Assembly: GCF_026625725.1 (NCBI RefSeq)
Contig: NZ_CP113060.1
Location: 1,494,001-1,558,000, forward strand
DNA length: 64,000 nucleotides
From: Pseudomonas sp. SL4(2022)
GTDB taxonomy: Bacteria > Pseudomonadota > Gammaproteobacteria > Pseudomonadales > Pseudomonadaceae
Reading direction: 5' to 3'
Below are positions 14,198 to 25,474 of this stretch, in pieces. Within the stretch, counting starts at the first letter, position 1. Each line of letters opens with the position of its first letter. Made by a program: the position numbers and the translations under genes. The notes under the pieces were generated by a model. It searched no databases and was not told the origin of the DNA. It saw only the letters and a list, made by a program, of their open reading frames with translations.

Positions 14198-16396
14198 ATG
14201 GAAATCAAGGTCAACTTTCTCGACAACCTGCGTCTCGAAGCCAAGTTCGATGATTTCACGGTAATCGCCGACCAGCCCATCCGCTACAAGGGCGATGGCT
14301 CGGCGCCGGGGCCGTTCGACTACTTCCTCGCATCCTCGGCGCTGTGCGCGGCCTACTTCGTCAAGTTGTACTGCCAGACGCGCAACATCCCCACGGATAA
14401 TATCCGCCTGTCGCAAAACAACATCGTTGACCCGGAAAACCGCTACCAGCAGATTTTCAAGATTCAGGTCGAACTGCCAGCGGACATCTCCGACAAGGAT
14501 CGCCTGGGCATTCTGCGTTCCATCGACCGTTGCACGGTAAAGAAGGTGGTGCAGGCCGGACCGGAGTTCGTGATTGAGGAAGTGGACAACCTCGACGCCG
14601 ATGCCCAGGCGCTGTTAATGCCGGCGCTGACGGCCGGCGAAGGCACGCGCATTCTTGGCAAGGACCTGCCGCTGGAAGAAACCATCGCCAATATGTCGGC
14701 CATCCTTGCCGGCCTGGGCATGAAGATTGAGATCGCCTCCTGGCGCAACATCGTGCCCAACGTCTGGTCGCTGCATATCCGCGACGCGCAGTCGCCGCTG
14801 TGCTTCACCAACGGCAAGGGCGCAACCAAGGAGAGCGCGCTGGCCTCGGCGCTGGGCGAGTTCATCGAGCGGCTGAACTGCAACTTCTTCTACAACGACC
14901 AGTTCTGGGGCGAGGAGATCGCCAACGCCGATTTCGTCCATTACCCCAACGAGCGCTGGTTCAAGCCGGGGCCGAAGGATGCGCTGCCGGATGAGATCCT
15001 CGACGAATACTGCCTGGCCATCTACAACCCGGACGGTGAACTGCGCGGCTCACACCTGTACGACACCAACTCCGGCAACAAGGCGCGTGGCATCTGCTCG
15101 CTGCCCTTCGTGCGCCAGTCGGATGGCGAGACGGTGTACATCCCGTCCAACCTGATCGAAAACCTGTTTCTGAGCAACGGCATGAGCGCCGGCAATACCC
15201 TGGTAGAAGCGCAGGTGCAGTGCCTGTCGGAAATCTTCGAGCGGGCGGTCAAGCGCGAGATTCTGGAGAACGAACTGGCACTGCCGGATGTACCGCAGGC
15301 GGTCCTGGCCAAGTACCCCGCCATCGTTGCCGGCATCCAGGGGCTGGAGGCGCAAGGCTTCCCGGTGCTGGTCAAGGACGCTTCCCTGGGCGGCGAATTC
15401 CCGGTGATGTGCGTGACCCTGATGAACCCGCGCACCGGCGGCGTGTTCGCCTCCTTCGGCGCGCACCCAAGCCTTGAGGTGGCGCTGGAGCGCAGCCTCA
15501 CCGAGCTGCTCCAGGGCCGCAGCTTCGAGGGCCTCAACGACCTGCCGCCGCCAACCTTTGAGAGCCAGGCGCTGAGCGAGCCGAACAACTTCGTCGAGCA
15601 CTTCATCGACTCCAGCGGCGTGGTGTCGTGGCGTTTCTTCAGCACCAAGGCCGACTACGAATTCGTCGAATGGGACTTCTCCGGCGCAGGGGCTGACTCC
15701 AATGCCCAGGAAGCCGCGACCCTGTTCGGCATCCTCGAAGGCATGGGCAAGGAGGTGTACATGGCGGTGTACGATGACCTCGGCGCCAATGCCTGCCGCA
15801 TCCTGGTGCCGGGCTACTCGGAAATCTACCCCGTTGAGGACCTGATCTGGGATAACACCAACAAGGCCCTGCTGTTCCGCTCGGACATCCTCAACCTGCA
15901 CAGCCTGAGCGACATGCGCCTCAAGTCCCTGCTCAAGAGCCTGGAACACTGTGAGGCCGACGATTACACCGAGATATCCACACTGATCGGCATCGAATTT
16001 GACGACAACACGGTGTGGGGCCAGTTGACCATCCTTGAGCTGAAGCTGCTGATTTACCTCGCCTTGCAGAAATTCGAAGAGGCCAAGGAACTGACCGAAG
16101 CCTTCCTGCAGTACAACGACAATACAGTCGAACGCGGCCTGTTCTATCAGGCCCTGAACGTCGTGCTGGAAGTGCAACTGGACGACGACCTGGCGCTGGA
16201 CGATTACGCGACCAACTTCCGCCGCATGTTCGGCAACGAGCGGATGGCGGCGGCCATCGGTTCGGTCAACGGCAGCGTACGCTTCCATGGCCTGACCCCG
16301 ACCAGCATGAAGCTGGAAGGTCTCGACCGTCATCTGCGCCTGGTGGAAAGCTACAAAAAACTGCATGCAGCCAGAGCACGGGCAGCGGGACGCTAA
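14198..16396 (+). CDS. ycaO: OsmC domain / YcaO domain fusion protein
   Basis: The product is 732 residues. An N-terminal OsmC-like domain (about 1-135; KVNFLDNLRLEAKFDDFTV, GPFDYFLASSALCAAYFVKLYC) is fused to a YcaO domain (about 165-560) and a C-terminal tail of the E. coli YcaO type. YcaO enzymes use ATP to activate backbone amides. E. coli YcaO is linked to beta-methylthiolation of ribosomal protein S12. The ATP-site region is visible around GKGATKESALASALGEFIERLNC and LSEIFERAVKREI. The ATG at 14198 starts the OsmC homology; a TTG at 14171 is possible but unlikely. Gamma-proteobacterial YcaO proteins commonly have this fusion. Confidence 0.9.
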   Translation: MEIKVNFLDNLRLEAKFDDFTVIADQPIRYKGDGSAPGPFDYFLASSALCAAYFVKLYCQTRNIPTDNIRLSQNNIVDPENRYQQIFKIQVELPADISDKDRLGILRSIDRCTVKKVVQAGPEFVIEEVDNLDADAQALLMPALTAGEGTRILGKDLPLEETIANMSAILAGLGMKIEIASWRNIVPNVWSLHIRDAQSPLCFTNGKGATKESALASALGEFIERLNCNFFYNDQFWGEEIANADFVHYPNERWFKPGPKDALPDEILDEYCLAIYNPDGELRGSHLYDTNSGNKARGICSLPFVRQSDGETVYIPSNLIENLFLSNGMSAGNTLVEAQVQCLSEIFERAVKREILENELALPDVPQAVLAKYPAIVAGIQGLEAQGFPVLVKDASLGGEFPVMCVTLMNPRTGGVFASFGAHPSLEVALERSLTELLQGRSFEGLNDLPPPTFESQALSEPNNFVEHFIDSSGVVSWRFFSTKADYEFVEWDFSGAGADSNAQEAATLFGILEGMGKEVYMAVYDDLGANACRILVPGYSEIYPVEDLIWDNTNKALLFRSDILNLHSLSDMRLKSLLKSLEHCEADDYTEISTLIGIEFDDNTVWGQLTILELKLLIYLALQKFEEAKELTEAFLQYNDNTVERGLFYQALNVVLEVQLDDDLALDDYATNFRRMFGNERMAAAIGSVNGSVRFHGLTPTSMKLEGLDRHLRLVESYKKLHAARARAAGR

Positions 16397-16431
16397 GCCC
16401 GCACAAGCGCATCAACAGATGGAGGTACAGG

Positions 16432-16683
16432 ATGCAGCCGTCAGCAGATGAGATGTCGCGGATAATTGAAATGGCCTGGGAGGACCGCACGCCCTTCGAA
16501 GCCATTGCGCTGCAATTTGGCCTGTCTGAAGCGCAGGTAATCGCCTTGATGCGCCGCGCCCTCAAGTCCGGCAGTTTCAAACTCTGGCGAGCGCGGGTCA
16601 GTGGCCGACAGACCAAACACCTGAAACTGCGCGATACGCGCGTGAGTCGCGGCTATTGCCCGACGCAATACAAACAACGTTAA
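16432..16683 (+). CDS. DUF2805 / TIGR03643 family small protein
   Basis: The product is 83 residues and basic at the C-terminus. It matches the TIGR03643 (DUF2805) family: DEMSRIIEMAWEDRTPFEAIALQFGLSEAQVIALMRRALKSGSFKLWR. The N-terminal half has the shape of a helix-turn-helix, so DNA binding is possible. The function is unknown. GGAGG precedes the ATG with 6-base spacing. It follows the OsmC-YcaO gene by 35 bases and is probably in the same transcript. Confidence 0.85.
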   Translation: MQPSADEMSRIIEMAWEDRTPFEAIALQFGLSEAQVIALMRRALKSGSFKLWRARVSGRQTKHLKLRDTRVSRGYCPTQYKQR

Positions 16684-16695
16684 AGCACAGCCTGA

Positions 16696-17058
16696 TCAGA
16701 CTGCAGAAGCCAGCACCGCCTGGTTGCGACCACTGTGCTTGGCCTTGTAGAGCAGACGATCAACCTGTTCGAGAAAGCTCTGTGGCTGATCGAATGGACC
16801 TGGCGTCAGGGTGCCAACGCCCAGGCTCAGGGTCAGCAAAGGGCCGACGTGGGAATGGGCGTGCTGGATGTTCTGCTCACGGATCAGCTGACGGCACCGC
16901 TCGGCGACCTGAGCCGCAGCCTGGGCATCGGTTGCCGGCAGCAGCAGAACAAACTCTTCGCCGCCGAAGCGGGCCATCAGGTGACGCGGGCGTACAGCGG
17001 CCGCGCTCAAGGCCCGGCCAACACTCCGCAGGCAATCCGGACGGCTGATAGCTGAGGT
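16696..17058 (-). pseudogene. 5'-truncated diguanylate cyclase (GGDEF) remnant
   Basis: The frame encodes only the C-terminal two thirds of a GGDEF domain: LRSVGRALSAAAVRPRHLMARFGGEEFVLLLP, then LTLSLGVGTLTPG and VDRLLYKAKHSGRNQ. The GGEEF active site is intact. Upstream the frame meets a TAA (17059-17061), and no substrate-binding N-terminal part (the DIDxFKxxND segment) is present in any frame. There is no good start; a TTG at 17010 is the only early option. It is most likely a decayed gene cut at its 5' end near the inverted repeat at 17081-17113. Confidence 0.75.
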
Positions 17059-17080
17059 TTAACCACGATCAGCGGACGGC

Positions 17081-17113
17081 GCAACATTGGCCAGGCTGAC
17101 TGGCCAATGTTGC
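17081..17113. repeat. Perfect 14-bp inverted repeat
   Basis: GCAACATTGGCCAG and CTGGCCAATGTTGC pair perfectly around the 5-base loop GCTGA. It sits between the GGDEF remnant and the spu terminator hairpin. It could be a transcription terminator or a scar of the event that truncated the GGDEF gene. Confidence 0.7.
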
Positions 17114-17122
17114 CGCAGAATG

Positions 17123-17150
17123 CACAAGGGCCGCTAATGCGGCCCTTGTG
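17123..17150 (-). terminator. Terminator-like hairpin after spuH
   Basis: CACAAGGGCCGC and GCGGCCCTTGTG form a perfect 12-bp stem with a TAAT loop, 18 bases beyond the spuH stop. There is no long T tail on either side, so termination efficiency is uncertain. Confidence 0.6.
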
Positions 17151-17168
17151 GGTTACTCCGAGGTGCGA

Positions 17169-18062
17169 TCAGGCATGCACTTGGGACGGGTCACGGCGGC
17201 TGTCCGGGCCGTTCATCAGCGCGGCACCGGTGGTTTCATCCATGGCCTGCTGCAGGGCCTTCTTGCGCTTCTCTTCGGCACGGTGGGCAAAGAACCACAC
17301 CAGGAAGGTGGCGAAGGACACGGCCAACAGAATCAGACTGGCCACGGCGTTGATTTCCGGCTTCACACCCAGACGCACGGCAGAGAAGACCTCCATCGGC
17401 AGGGTGGTCGAACCTGGCCCGGACACGAAGCTGGCGAGCACCAGATCGTCCAACGACAAGGCAAAGGACATCATGCCGCCGGCCGCCAGCGAAGGCGCGA
17501 TCATCGGGATGGTGATCAGGAAGAACACCTTCCACGGCTTGGCGCCCAGGTCCATGGCCGCTTCTTCGATAGACAGGTCCAGCTCACGCAGACGCGACGA
17601 CACCACGACCGCCACATAGGCAGAACAGAAGGTGGTGTGGGCGATCCAGATGGTCAGGATGCCACGCTCGGCAGGCCAGCCGATCAGTTGTGCCATGGCC
17701 ACGAACAGCAGCAGCAGCGACAGACCGGTGATCACTTCAGGCATGACCAGTGGCGCGGTGACCAGACCACCGAACAGCGTGCGCCCCTTGAAGCGGGTCA
17801 CGCGGGTCAGCACGAAGGCTGCCATGGTGCCCAGCGCGACCGCAGCAATGGCGGTGTAACAGGCGATTTCCAGCGAGCGCATCACCGAGTTCATCAGCTG
17901 GGTGTTGTCGAGCAGGCCGACATACCACTTCACCGACCAGCCCCCCCACACCGTCACCAGCCGCGAGGCGTTGAACGAGTAGATGACCAGGATCAGCATC
18001 GGCAGGTAGATAAACGCCAGACCGGCCCACAGCATAAAGTTGGAGAAACTGAAACGCTTCAT
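17169..18062 (-). CDS. spuH: Polyamine ABC transporter permease SpuH
   Basis: The product is a 297-residue inner-membrane permease of the PotC/PotI type with about six membrane segments, starting FSNFMLWAGLAFIYLPMLILVIYSF. The cytoplasmic EAA loop that docks on the ATPase is visible as EEAAMDLGAKPWKVFFLITIP. With SpuG it forms the channel for putrescine and spermidine import. Its start overlaps the spuG stop by 4 bases (ATGA), so the two are translationally coupled. It is the last gene of the operon. Confidence 0.95.
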   Translation of the reverse strand: MKRFSFSNFMLWAGLAFIYLPMLILVIYSFNASRLVTVWGGWSVKWYVGLLDNTQLMNSVMRSLEIACYTAIAAVALGTMAAFVLTRVTRFKGRTLFGGLVTAPLVMPEVITGLSLLLLFVAMAQLIGWPAERGILTIWIAHTTFCSAYVAVVVSSRLRELDLSIEEAAMDLGAKPWKVFFLITIPMIAPSLAAGGMMSFALSLDDLVLASFVSGPGSTTLPMEVFSAVRLGVKPEINAVASLILLAVSFATFLVWFFAHRAEEKRKKALQQAMDETTGAALMNGPDSRRDPSQVHA

Positions 18063-18970
18063 GCCCGGCCCTCCATCTCTTTGGCTTGGTTACGGTTGAA
18101 CAGGATGATGGGCACAATCAGGATCGCCAGCATCACCACCGCCAGGGCGGATGCCACCGGCCAGTCGCGGTTGTTGAAGAACTCCTGCCACAGCACCTTG
18201 CCGATCATCAGGGTCTCCGGACCGCCGAGCAGTTCAGGGATCACGAACTCACCGACCACCGGGATAAACACCAGCATGCAGCCGGCGATGATGCCGTTCT
18301 TGGCCAACGGCACGGTGATTTTCCAGAAGCTGTTGAAGGTGCTCGACCCCAGATCTGCGGCGGCTTCCAGCAGGCTCTGGTCATGTTTGACCAGGTTGGC
18401 GAACAGCGGCAGCACCATGAACGGCAGGTACGAGTAAACAATACCGATGTACACCGCCAGGTTGGTGTTGAGGATCTGCAACGGCTCGCTGATCACCCCC
18501 AGCCACATCAGGAAGCCATTGAGCAGGCCGTTGTTGCTGAGAATGCCCATCCAGGCATACACGCGGATCAGGATCGCCGTCCAGGTCGGCATCATGATCA
18601 GCAGCAGCAGCACCATCTGCTTGTCCTTGTCGGCCCGAGCAATGGCATAGGCCATGGGAAAGCCGATGATCAGGCAGAGAAAGGTGCTGACCGCGGCCAT
18701 CTTCAGCGAGCCCAGGTAGGCGGCCAGGTACAACGCATCCTCACTCAGGAAGATGTAGTTACCCAGATTGATGATCACCGTGAGCTTGTTTTCTGCCCAG
18801 CTGTACACATCGGTGTACGGCGGGATGGCCACATCGGCTTCGGCAAAGCTGATCTTCAGGACAATGAAGAACGGCAACATGAAGAACAGGAACAACCACA
18901 GGAACGGCACCCCGATTACCAGGTGCCGGCCCTTGGGCATACGGCGGCTGATACTCCGGACAATGTTCAT
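18059..18970 (-). CDS. spuG: Polyamine ABC transporter permease SpuG
   Basis: The product is a 303-residue permease of the PotB/PotH type. It has several membrane helices (VIGVPFLWLFLFFMLPFFIVLKISF, MVLLLLIMMPTWTAILI and others) and an EAA loop, EAAADLGSSTFNSFWKITVP. It pairs with SpuH. The frame is open upstream to 19003, but the ATG at 18970 overlaps the spuF stop as ATGA, the usual coupling in this operon, so it is chosen as the start. Confidence 0.95.
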   Translation of the reverse strand: MNIVRSISRRMPKGRHLVIGVPFLWLFLFFMLPFFIVLKISFAEADVAIPPYTDVYSWAENKLTVIINLGNYIFLSEDALYLAAYLGSLKMAAVSTFLCLIIGFPMAYAIARADKDKQMVLLLLIMMPTWTAILIRVYAWMGILSNNGLLNGFLMWLGVISEPLQILNTNLAVYIGIVYSYLPFMVLPLFANLVKHDQSLLEAAADLGSSTFNSFWKITVPLAKNGIIAGCMLVFIPVVGEFVIPELLGGPETLMIGKVLWQEFFNNRDWPVASALAVVMLAILIVPIILFNRNQAKEMEGRA

Positions 18971-20121
18971 GATTGCAGTACCACGCCGCTGTCGTCTTCC
19001 CAATACACCACCACCGGATCATCCCAGGTCGGCCGCTTGCCACGCCGTTCGGCGTTGGCGATGAAGCACTGCACCACCTGCCCGGAGGTGAGTTTGACGT
19101 GGTACACCGAGTGACCGCCGAGGTAGGCGATATCGTGGACGTGGCCGTTGCTCCAGTTGTATTCGGGGTGTTCATGGTCACTCGGCAACACAGTGGCCAT
19201 CAGTAGTTTTTCCGGGCGCAGGGCGTAGCTGACCTTCTTGTCTTCGGCACGGGTACTGACGCCGTGACCGATGTAGATCGGCTTGTCCAACTGCGGGCAG
19301 TTGATGATGGCGTGGTCGGCCTCGTCGCTGGTGATCTGCCCATCGAATAGGTTGACGTTGCCAATGAACTCACAGACCAGACGGCTGGTCGGGGTTTCAT
19401 AAATGTCCACCGGGCTGCCGATCTGCGCGATCCAGCCCAGGTGCATGATGGCAATGCGCTGAGCCATGGTCATGGCTTCTTCCTGGTCGTGGGTCACCAT
19501 GACGCAGGTTACGCCGACCCGCTCGATGATTTCGACAAGCTCAAGCTGCATCTGCGAACGCAGCTTCTTGTCCAGAGCACCCATGGGCTCATCGAGCAGC
19601 AGCAGTTTGGGACGCTTGGCCAACGAGCGCGCCAGAGCCACACGCTGGCGCTGACCACCGGACAGCTGGTGCGGCTTGCGCTTGGCGTACTGGGTCATAT
19701 GCACCAGCTTGAGCATTTCCTCGACGCGAGCGTCGATTTCCGCCTTGGGCATCTTGTCCTGCTTGAGACCGAAGGCGATGTTCTCGGCCACGCTCATGTG
19801 TGGGAACAAGGCGTAGGACTGGAACATCATGTTGATCGGTCGCTCGTAGGGCGGCAGGTCGGTGATGTCCTGACCATCGAGGAAAATACGGCCCTCGGTT
19901 GGTCGTTCAAAACCGGCGAGCATGCGCAACAGGGTCGATTTACCCGAGCCGGAACCGCCCAGCAGGGCAAAGATCTCACCTTTGTTGATCGTCAAAGAGA
20001 CGTCTTCGACGGCCACAGTCTCGTCAAACTTCTTGGTTACGCGCTCGATCTTGACCAGCACCTCTTTCGGTTGCTGATCACCCTCGAGAACCTTTTTGTA
20101 GGCACTGGAAGCAACTGCCAT
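18967..20121 (-). CDS. spuF: Polyamine ABC transporter ATP-binding protein SpuF
   Basis: This 384-residue ATPase is of the PotA/PotG type. It has Walker A GGSGSGKST, the signature LSGGQRQRVALARSLA, Walker B LLLLDEPMGAL and the switch His in MVTHDQEEAMTMA. A C-terminal regulatory TOBE domain follows (about 290-384). It powers polyamine import at the inner face of the membrane. The ATG at 20121 has GGGAG about 9 bases upstream; an in-frame TTG two codons earlier is less likely. Confidence 0.95.
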   Translation of the reverse strand: MAVASSAYKKVLEGDQQPKEVLVKIERVTKKFDETVAVEDVSLTINKGEIFALLGGSGSGKSTLLRMLAGFERPTEGRIFLDGQDITDLPPYERPINMMFQSYALFPHMSVAENIAFGLKQDKMPKAEIDARVEEMLKLVHMTQYAKRKPHQLSGGQRQRVALARSLAKRPKLLLLDEPMGALDKKLRSQMQLELVEIIERVGVTCVMVTHDQEEAMTMAQRIAIMHLGWIAQIGSPVDIYETPTSRLVCEFIGNVNLFDGQITSDEADHAIINCPQLDKPIYIGHGVSTRAEDKKVSYALRPEKLLMATVLPSDHEHPEYNWSNGHVHDIAYLGGHSVYHVKLTSGQVVQCFIANAERRGKRPTWDDPVVVYWEDDSGVVLQS

Positions 20122-20144
20122 TACCAAAACTCCCGCAAAAGTAG

Positions 20145-20167
20145 CGCCCGACCCCGCTGGCCGGGCG
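20145..20167. promoter_or_regulatory. Stem-loop between spuE and spuF
   Basis: CGCCCG and CGGGCG pair around a GC-rich loop in the 54-base spuE-spuF gap. It lies just after the binding-protein gene in the transcript. Such hairpins often protect upstream mRNA or reduce read-through, so the binding protein is made in excess over the permease. Confidence 0.5.
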
Positions 20168-20175
20168 TTTTGAAT

Positions 20176-22424
<2,249 letters not shown>

Positions 22425-22541
22425 GCGTACAGCTCCTGTTGTTGTAGTCGTTTCCGGAAGATGCGCGTCATCTGCAGCACCTTCCGGTGAGCCTGACATA
22501 CGCATTGGCGCAGTCTGGCAAGGTCACCACCCGTTGACAAC

Positions 22542-22563
22542 TTTCAGACGTAACCATCTGAAA
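22542..22563. promoter_or_regulatory. Inverted repeat in the spuC-spuD gap
   Basis: TTTCAGA and TCTGAAA are a perfect 7-bp inverted repeat with an 8-base spacer, 18 bases beyond the spuC stop and 118 bases before the spuD start. It could be an operator for an internal spuD promoter or a weak terminator of spuC. Confidence 0.4.
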
Positions 22564-22580
22564 ACGAAGGCTATTGAACC

Positions 22581-23954
22581 TTAAACCAGCACCTCAGCGG
22601 CAGTCAGGTCGAGGCATTTACGGGCCTTTTCAACCAGTTCGTCGATCTCAGCAAAGCTGATTACCAGAGGCGGCGAGATGATCATGGTGTCGCCGACGGC
22701 GCGCATGATCAGCCCATTATTAAAGCAGTGACCACGGCAGATCATGCCAACCCCGACATCTGCGGCAAAACGTTGGCGGCGAGCCTTGTCCTGCACCAGT
22801 TCAATGGCACCCAACATGCCGACGCCGCGCACTTCACCCACCAGCGGGTGATCAGCCAACTCACGCAAACGCTTTTGCAAATACGGTGCCGTTTCTGCCT
22901 TGACGCGCGCAACAATCTTTTCTTCGCGCAAGATGCGCAGGTTTTCCAGGGCCACTGCGGCCGCCACCGGATGCCCGGAGTAGGTAAAGCCGTGGTTGAA
23001 GTCACCGCCCTGATTGAGCACCTCGACAATATCGTCGCGCACGATCAGCCCACCCATCGGGATGTAGCCGCTGGTCAGGCCCTTGGCGATGGTCATCATG
23101 TGCGGCGTGTTGCCGTAATAGTCACTGCCGAACCATTCGCCGGTACGGCCAAAGCCACAGATCACTTCATCGGCGACAAACAGGATGTCGTACTTGGCGA
23201 GGATTTCGCGGATGCGCGGCCAGTAGCTGTCCGGCGGGATGATCACGCCACCCGCGCCCTGAATCGGCTCGGCAATAAAGGCGGCGACATTTTCTTCGCC
23301 GACTTCGAGGATCTTCTGCTCAAGCTGGTCGGCGGCCCAGATACCGAACGCTTCGGGGCTCATGTCACCGCCCTCACCGAACCAGTACGGCTGCGGAATG
23401 TGCACAATGCCCGGAATCGGCAGATCGCCCTGCTCATGCATGTACTTCATGCCGCCCAAGCTGGCGCCCGCCACGGTGGAGCCGTGGTAACCGTTGATCC
23501 GGCTGATGATCACCTTCTTGTTCGGCTGGCCTTTGACTGCCCAGTAATGGCGCACCATACGCAGCATGGTATCGTTGCCTTCAGAGCCGGAGCCGGTAAA
23601 GAACACATGGTTCATTCCCGCCGGAGCCAGCTCGGCAATCGCCTTGGCCAACTCCAGAGCAGGCGGCGTGGCCGTCTGGAAGAACATGTTGTAGTAGGGC
23701 AGCTCTTGCATCTGTTTCGCGGCGGCGTCTGCCAGTTCCTTGCGACCATACCCAATTGCCACACACCAAAGTCCGGCCATGGCATCGAGGATCTTGTGGC
23801 CCTCGCTGTCCCACAGGTAAACACCGTCGGCCTTGGTGATAATGCGCGGGCCCTTCTCGTGCAGCTGCTGATAATCGCTGAACGGCGCGAGGTGATGTTC
23901 GCGGCTCATGGCCTGCCACTCGCGGGTTTTCGGGTTGGTCACTTGACTGTTCAT
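22581..23954 (-). CDS. spuC: Polyamine:pyruvate aminotransferase SpuC
   Basis: The product is a 457-residue class III, PLP-dependent aminotransferase. The Schiff-base Lys is in [17 protein letters not shown], the PLP-phosphate site in [20 protein letters not shown], and the conserved Asp in [15 protein letters not shown]. SpuC transfers the amino group of putrescine, cadaverine or spermidine to pyruvate, giving alanine and an aminoaldehyde. AAGGTG precedes the ATG at 23954. The in-frame extension up to 24050 lies beyond a hairpin and has no ribosome site. Confidence 0.93.
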   Translation of the reverse strand: MNSQVTNPKTREWQAMSREHHLAPFSDYQQLHEKGPRIITKADGVYLWDSEGHKILDAMAGLWCVAIGYGRKELADAAAKQMQELPYYNMFFQTATPPALELAKAIAELAPAGMNHVFFTGSGSEGNDTMLRMVRHYWAVKGQPNKKVIISRINGYHGSTVAGASLGGMKYMHEQGDLPIPGIVHIPQPYWFGEGGDMSPEAFGIWAADQLEQKILEVGEENVAAFIAEPIQGAGGVIIPPDSYWPRIREILAKYDILFVADEVICGFGRTGEWFGSDYYGNTPHMMTIAKGLTSGYIPMGGLIVRDDIVEVLNQGGDFNHGFTYSGHPVAAAVALENLRILREEKIVARVKAETAPYLQKRLRELADHPLVGEVRGVGMLGAIELVQDKARRQRFAADVGVGMICRGHCFNNGLIMRAVGDTMIISPPLVISFAEIDELVEKARKCLDLTAAEVLV

Positions 23955-23973
23955 AACAACACCTTGGATTAAC

Positions 23974-23994
23974 CGGGCTGCGTACTGCAGCCCG
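23974..23994 (-). promoter_or_regulatory. Hairpin in the spuB-spuC gap
   Basis: CGGGCTGC and GCAGCCCG form an 8-bp stem with a GTACT loop, just upstream of the spuC ribosome site. No T tail follows in the transcript direction, so it more likely affects mRNA processing or translation than termination. Confidence 0.5.
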
Positions 23995-24070
23995 CTAAAA
24001 TTCTTGGAGCCTGATAACCGGCTCATCGCGACCACTGGCGCAGGGATCACCCACGCCAGCGGCCTGGCAG

Positions 24071-25429
24071 TTACACCGACAGCAGCAGGAACTCGCGCTC
24101 CCAGGAGCTGATCACCCGCTTGTAGTTCTCGTGCTCGGCGCGTTTAACCGCGACGTAACCACGCATGAACTTGTCGCCCAGGTACTTCTCCGCATCCTTA
24201 CAGGCTTCCATGCGTTCCAGGGCGTGCTCGATGGTGATCGGCAGGCGCAGGTTGCGACGCTCATAAGCGCGACCTTTGACTGGAGCACTCGGTTTGAAGT
24301 CGCCAACCATGCCCATATAGCCACACAGCAGCGAAGCGGCCAGCACCAGATAAGGGTTGGCGTCAGCACCGGCCAGGCGGTTTTCCACTCGGCGGTTCTG
24401 TGGCGTGGCTTCCGGTACGCGCAGGCCCACGGTGCGATTCTCTTCACCCCATTCGACGTTCACCGGTGCCGAAGTATCCGGCAGGAAGCGGCGGAACGAG
24501 TTGACGTTGGGGGCGAACAGCGGCAGCAGTTCAGGGATGTACTTCTGCAGACCACCGATGTGCAACATGAACAGTTCGCTCATGCTGCCATCCGGGTTGG
24601 AGAACAGGTTCTTGCCGGTTTTAATGTCCACCACACTCTGGTGAATGTGCATCGCGCTGCCCGGCTGATCGGTGATCGGCTTGGCCATAAAGGTGGCAGC
24701 CACATCGTGCTTGAGCGCGGCTTCACGCATGGTGCGCTTGAACACGGTGATCTGGTCGGCCAGGTGCAGGGCCTCGCCGTGACGGAAGTTGATTTCCATC
24801 TGCGCCGGACCGTCTTCGTGGATCAGCGTATCGAGATCTAGGCCCTGGATTTCGCACCAGTCATACACGTCTTCAAACAGCGGATCGAATTCGTTGGCCG
24901 CATCAATGGAAAACGACTGACGGCCCACTTCCGGACGACCGGAACGCCCCATCGGGGCGACCAGCGGGAAATCCGGGTCGCTGTTGCGCTTGGTCAGGTA
25001 GAACTCCATTTCCGGCGCGACGATGGGCTTCCAGCCCTTGTCTGCGTAGAGTTTGAGCACATTCTTGAGAATGTTGCGCGGCGACAGCTCAATCGGGTTG
25101 CCCTGCTTGTCGAAGGTGTCGTGAATCACCATCGCAGTTGGCTCAATGGCCCACGGCACAAGGAACACAGCGTTCTCGTCCGGACGGCAGAACATGTCGA
25201 TGTCCGCCTCGTCGAGCAGGTCGTAATAAATATCGTCCTCGACATAGTCGCCGGTTACGGTCTGCAGCAGCACACTCTCGGGGAGGCGCATGCCCTTCTC
25301 GTCGAGGAACTTGTTGGTCGGCGAGATCTTGCCGCGGGCAATGCCGGTAAGATCGCTGATCAGGCATTCAACTTCGGTGATTTTGCGTTCTTTCAGCCAG
25401 CTCGAAAGCTGGTCTAGTTTGGTACTCAT
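24071..25429 (-). CDS. spuB: Gamma-glutamylpolyamine synthetase SpuB (glutamine synthetase family)
   Basis: The product is 452 residues and has the glutamine-synthetase fold. The beta-grasp N-terminus ([15 protein letters not shown]) is followed by catalytic motifs [37 protein letters not shown] and [17 protein letters not shown]. Enzymes of this branch ligate glutamate to an amine using ATP, the first step of the gamma-glutamyl route of polyamine breakdown. The open frame extends to 25597, but the ATG at 25429 starts the family homology and lies 43 bases after spuA. A second synthetase, spuI, is divergent from the operon. Confidence 0.92.
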   Translation of the reverse strand: MSTKLDQLSSWLKERKITEVECLISDLTGIARGKISPTNKFLDEKGMRLPESVLLQTVTGDYVEDDIYYDLLDEADIDMFCRPDENAVFLVPWAIEPTAMVIHDTFDKQGNPIELSPRNILKNVLKLYADKGWKPIVAPEMEFYLTKRNSDPDFPLVAPMGRSGRPEVGRQSFSIDAANEFDPLFEDVYDWCEIQGLDLDTLIHEDGPAQMEINFRHGEALHLADQITVFKRTMREAALKHDVAATFMAKPITDQPGSAMHIHQSVVDIKTGKNLFSNPDGSMSELFMLHIGGLQKYIPELLPLFAPNVNSFRRFLPDTSAPVNVEWGEENRTVGLRVPEATPQNRRVENRLAGADANPYLVLAASLLCGYMGMVGDFKPSAPVKGRAYERRNLRLPITIEHALERMEACKDAEKYLGDKFMRGYVAVKRAEHENYKRVISSWEREFLLLSV

Positions 25430-25449
25430 AGAGACCTCAGGGTTGGTGA

Positions 25450-25474
25450 GAGCCGACCTATATATAGTCGGCTC
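25450..25474 (-). promoter_or_regulatory. Hairpin overlapping the spuA stop codon
   Basis: GAGCCGAC and GTCGGCTC pair perfectly around the AT-only core CTATATATA. The stem begins within the spuA stop codon and ends about 20 bases before the spuB start. It could couple or limit spuB translation. Confidence 0.5.

Noticed and set aside
13790..14416. A 208-codon minus-strand frame between the VOC gene and the OsmC-YcaO gene
   Set aside because: It is antisense to parts of both genes, has no ribosome site and no family resemblance.
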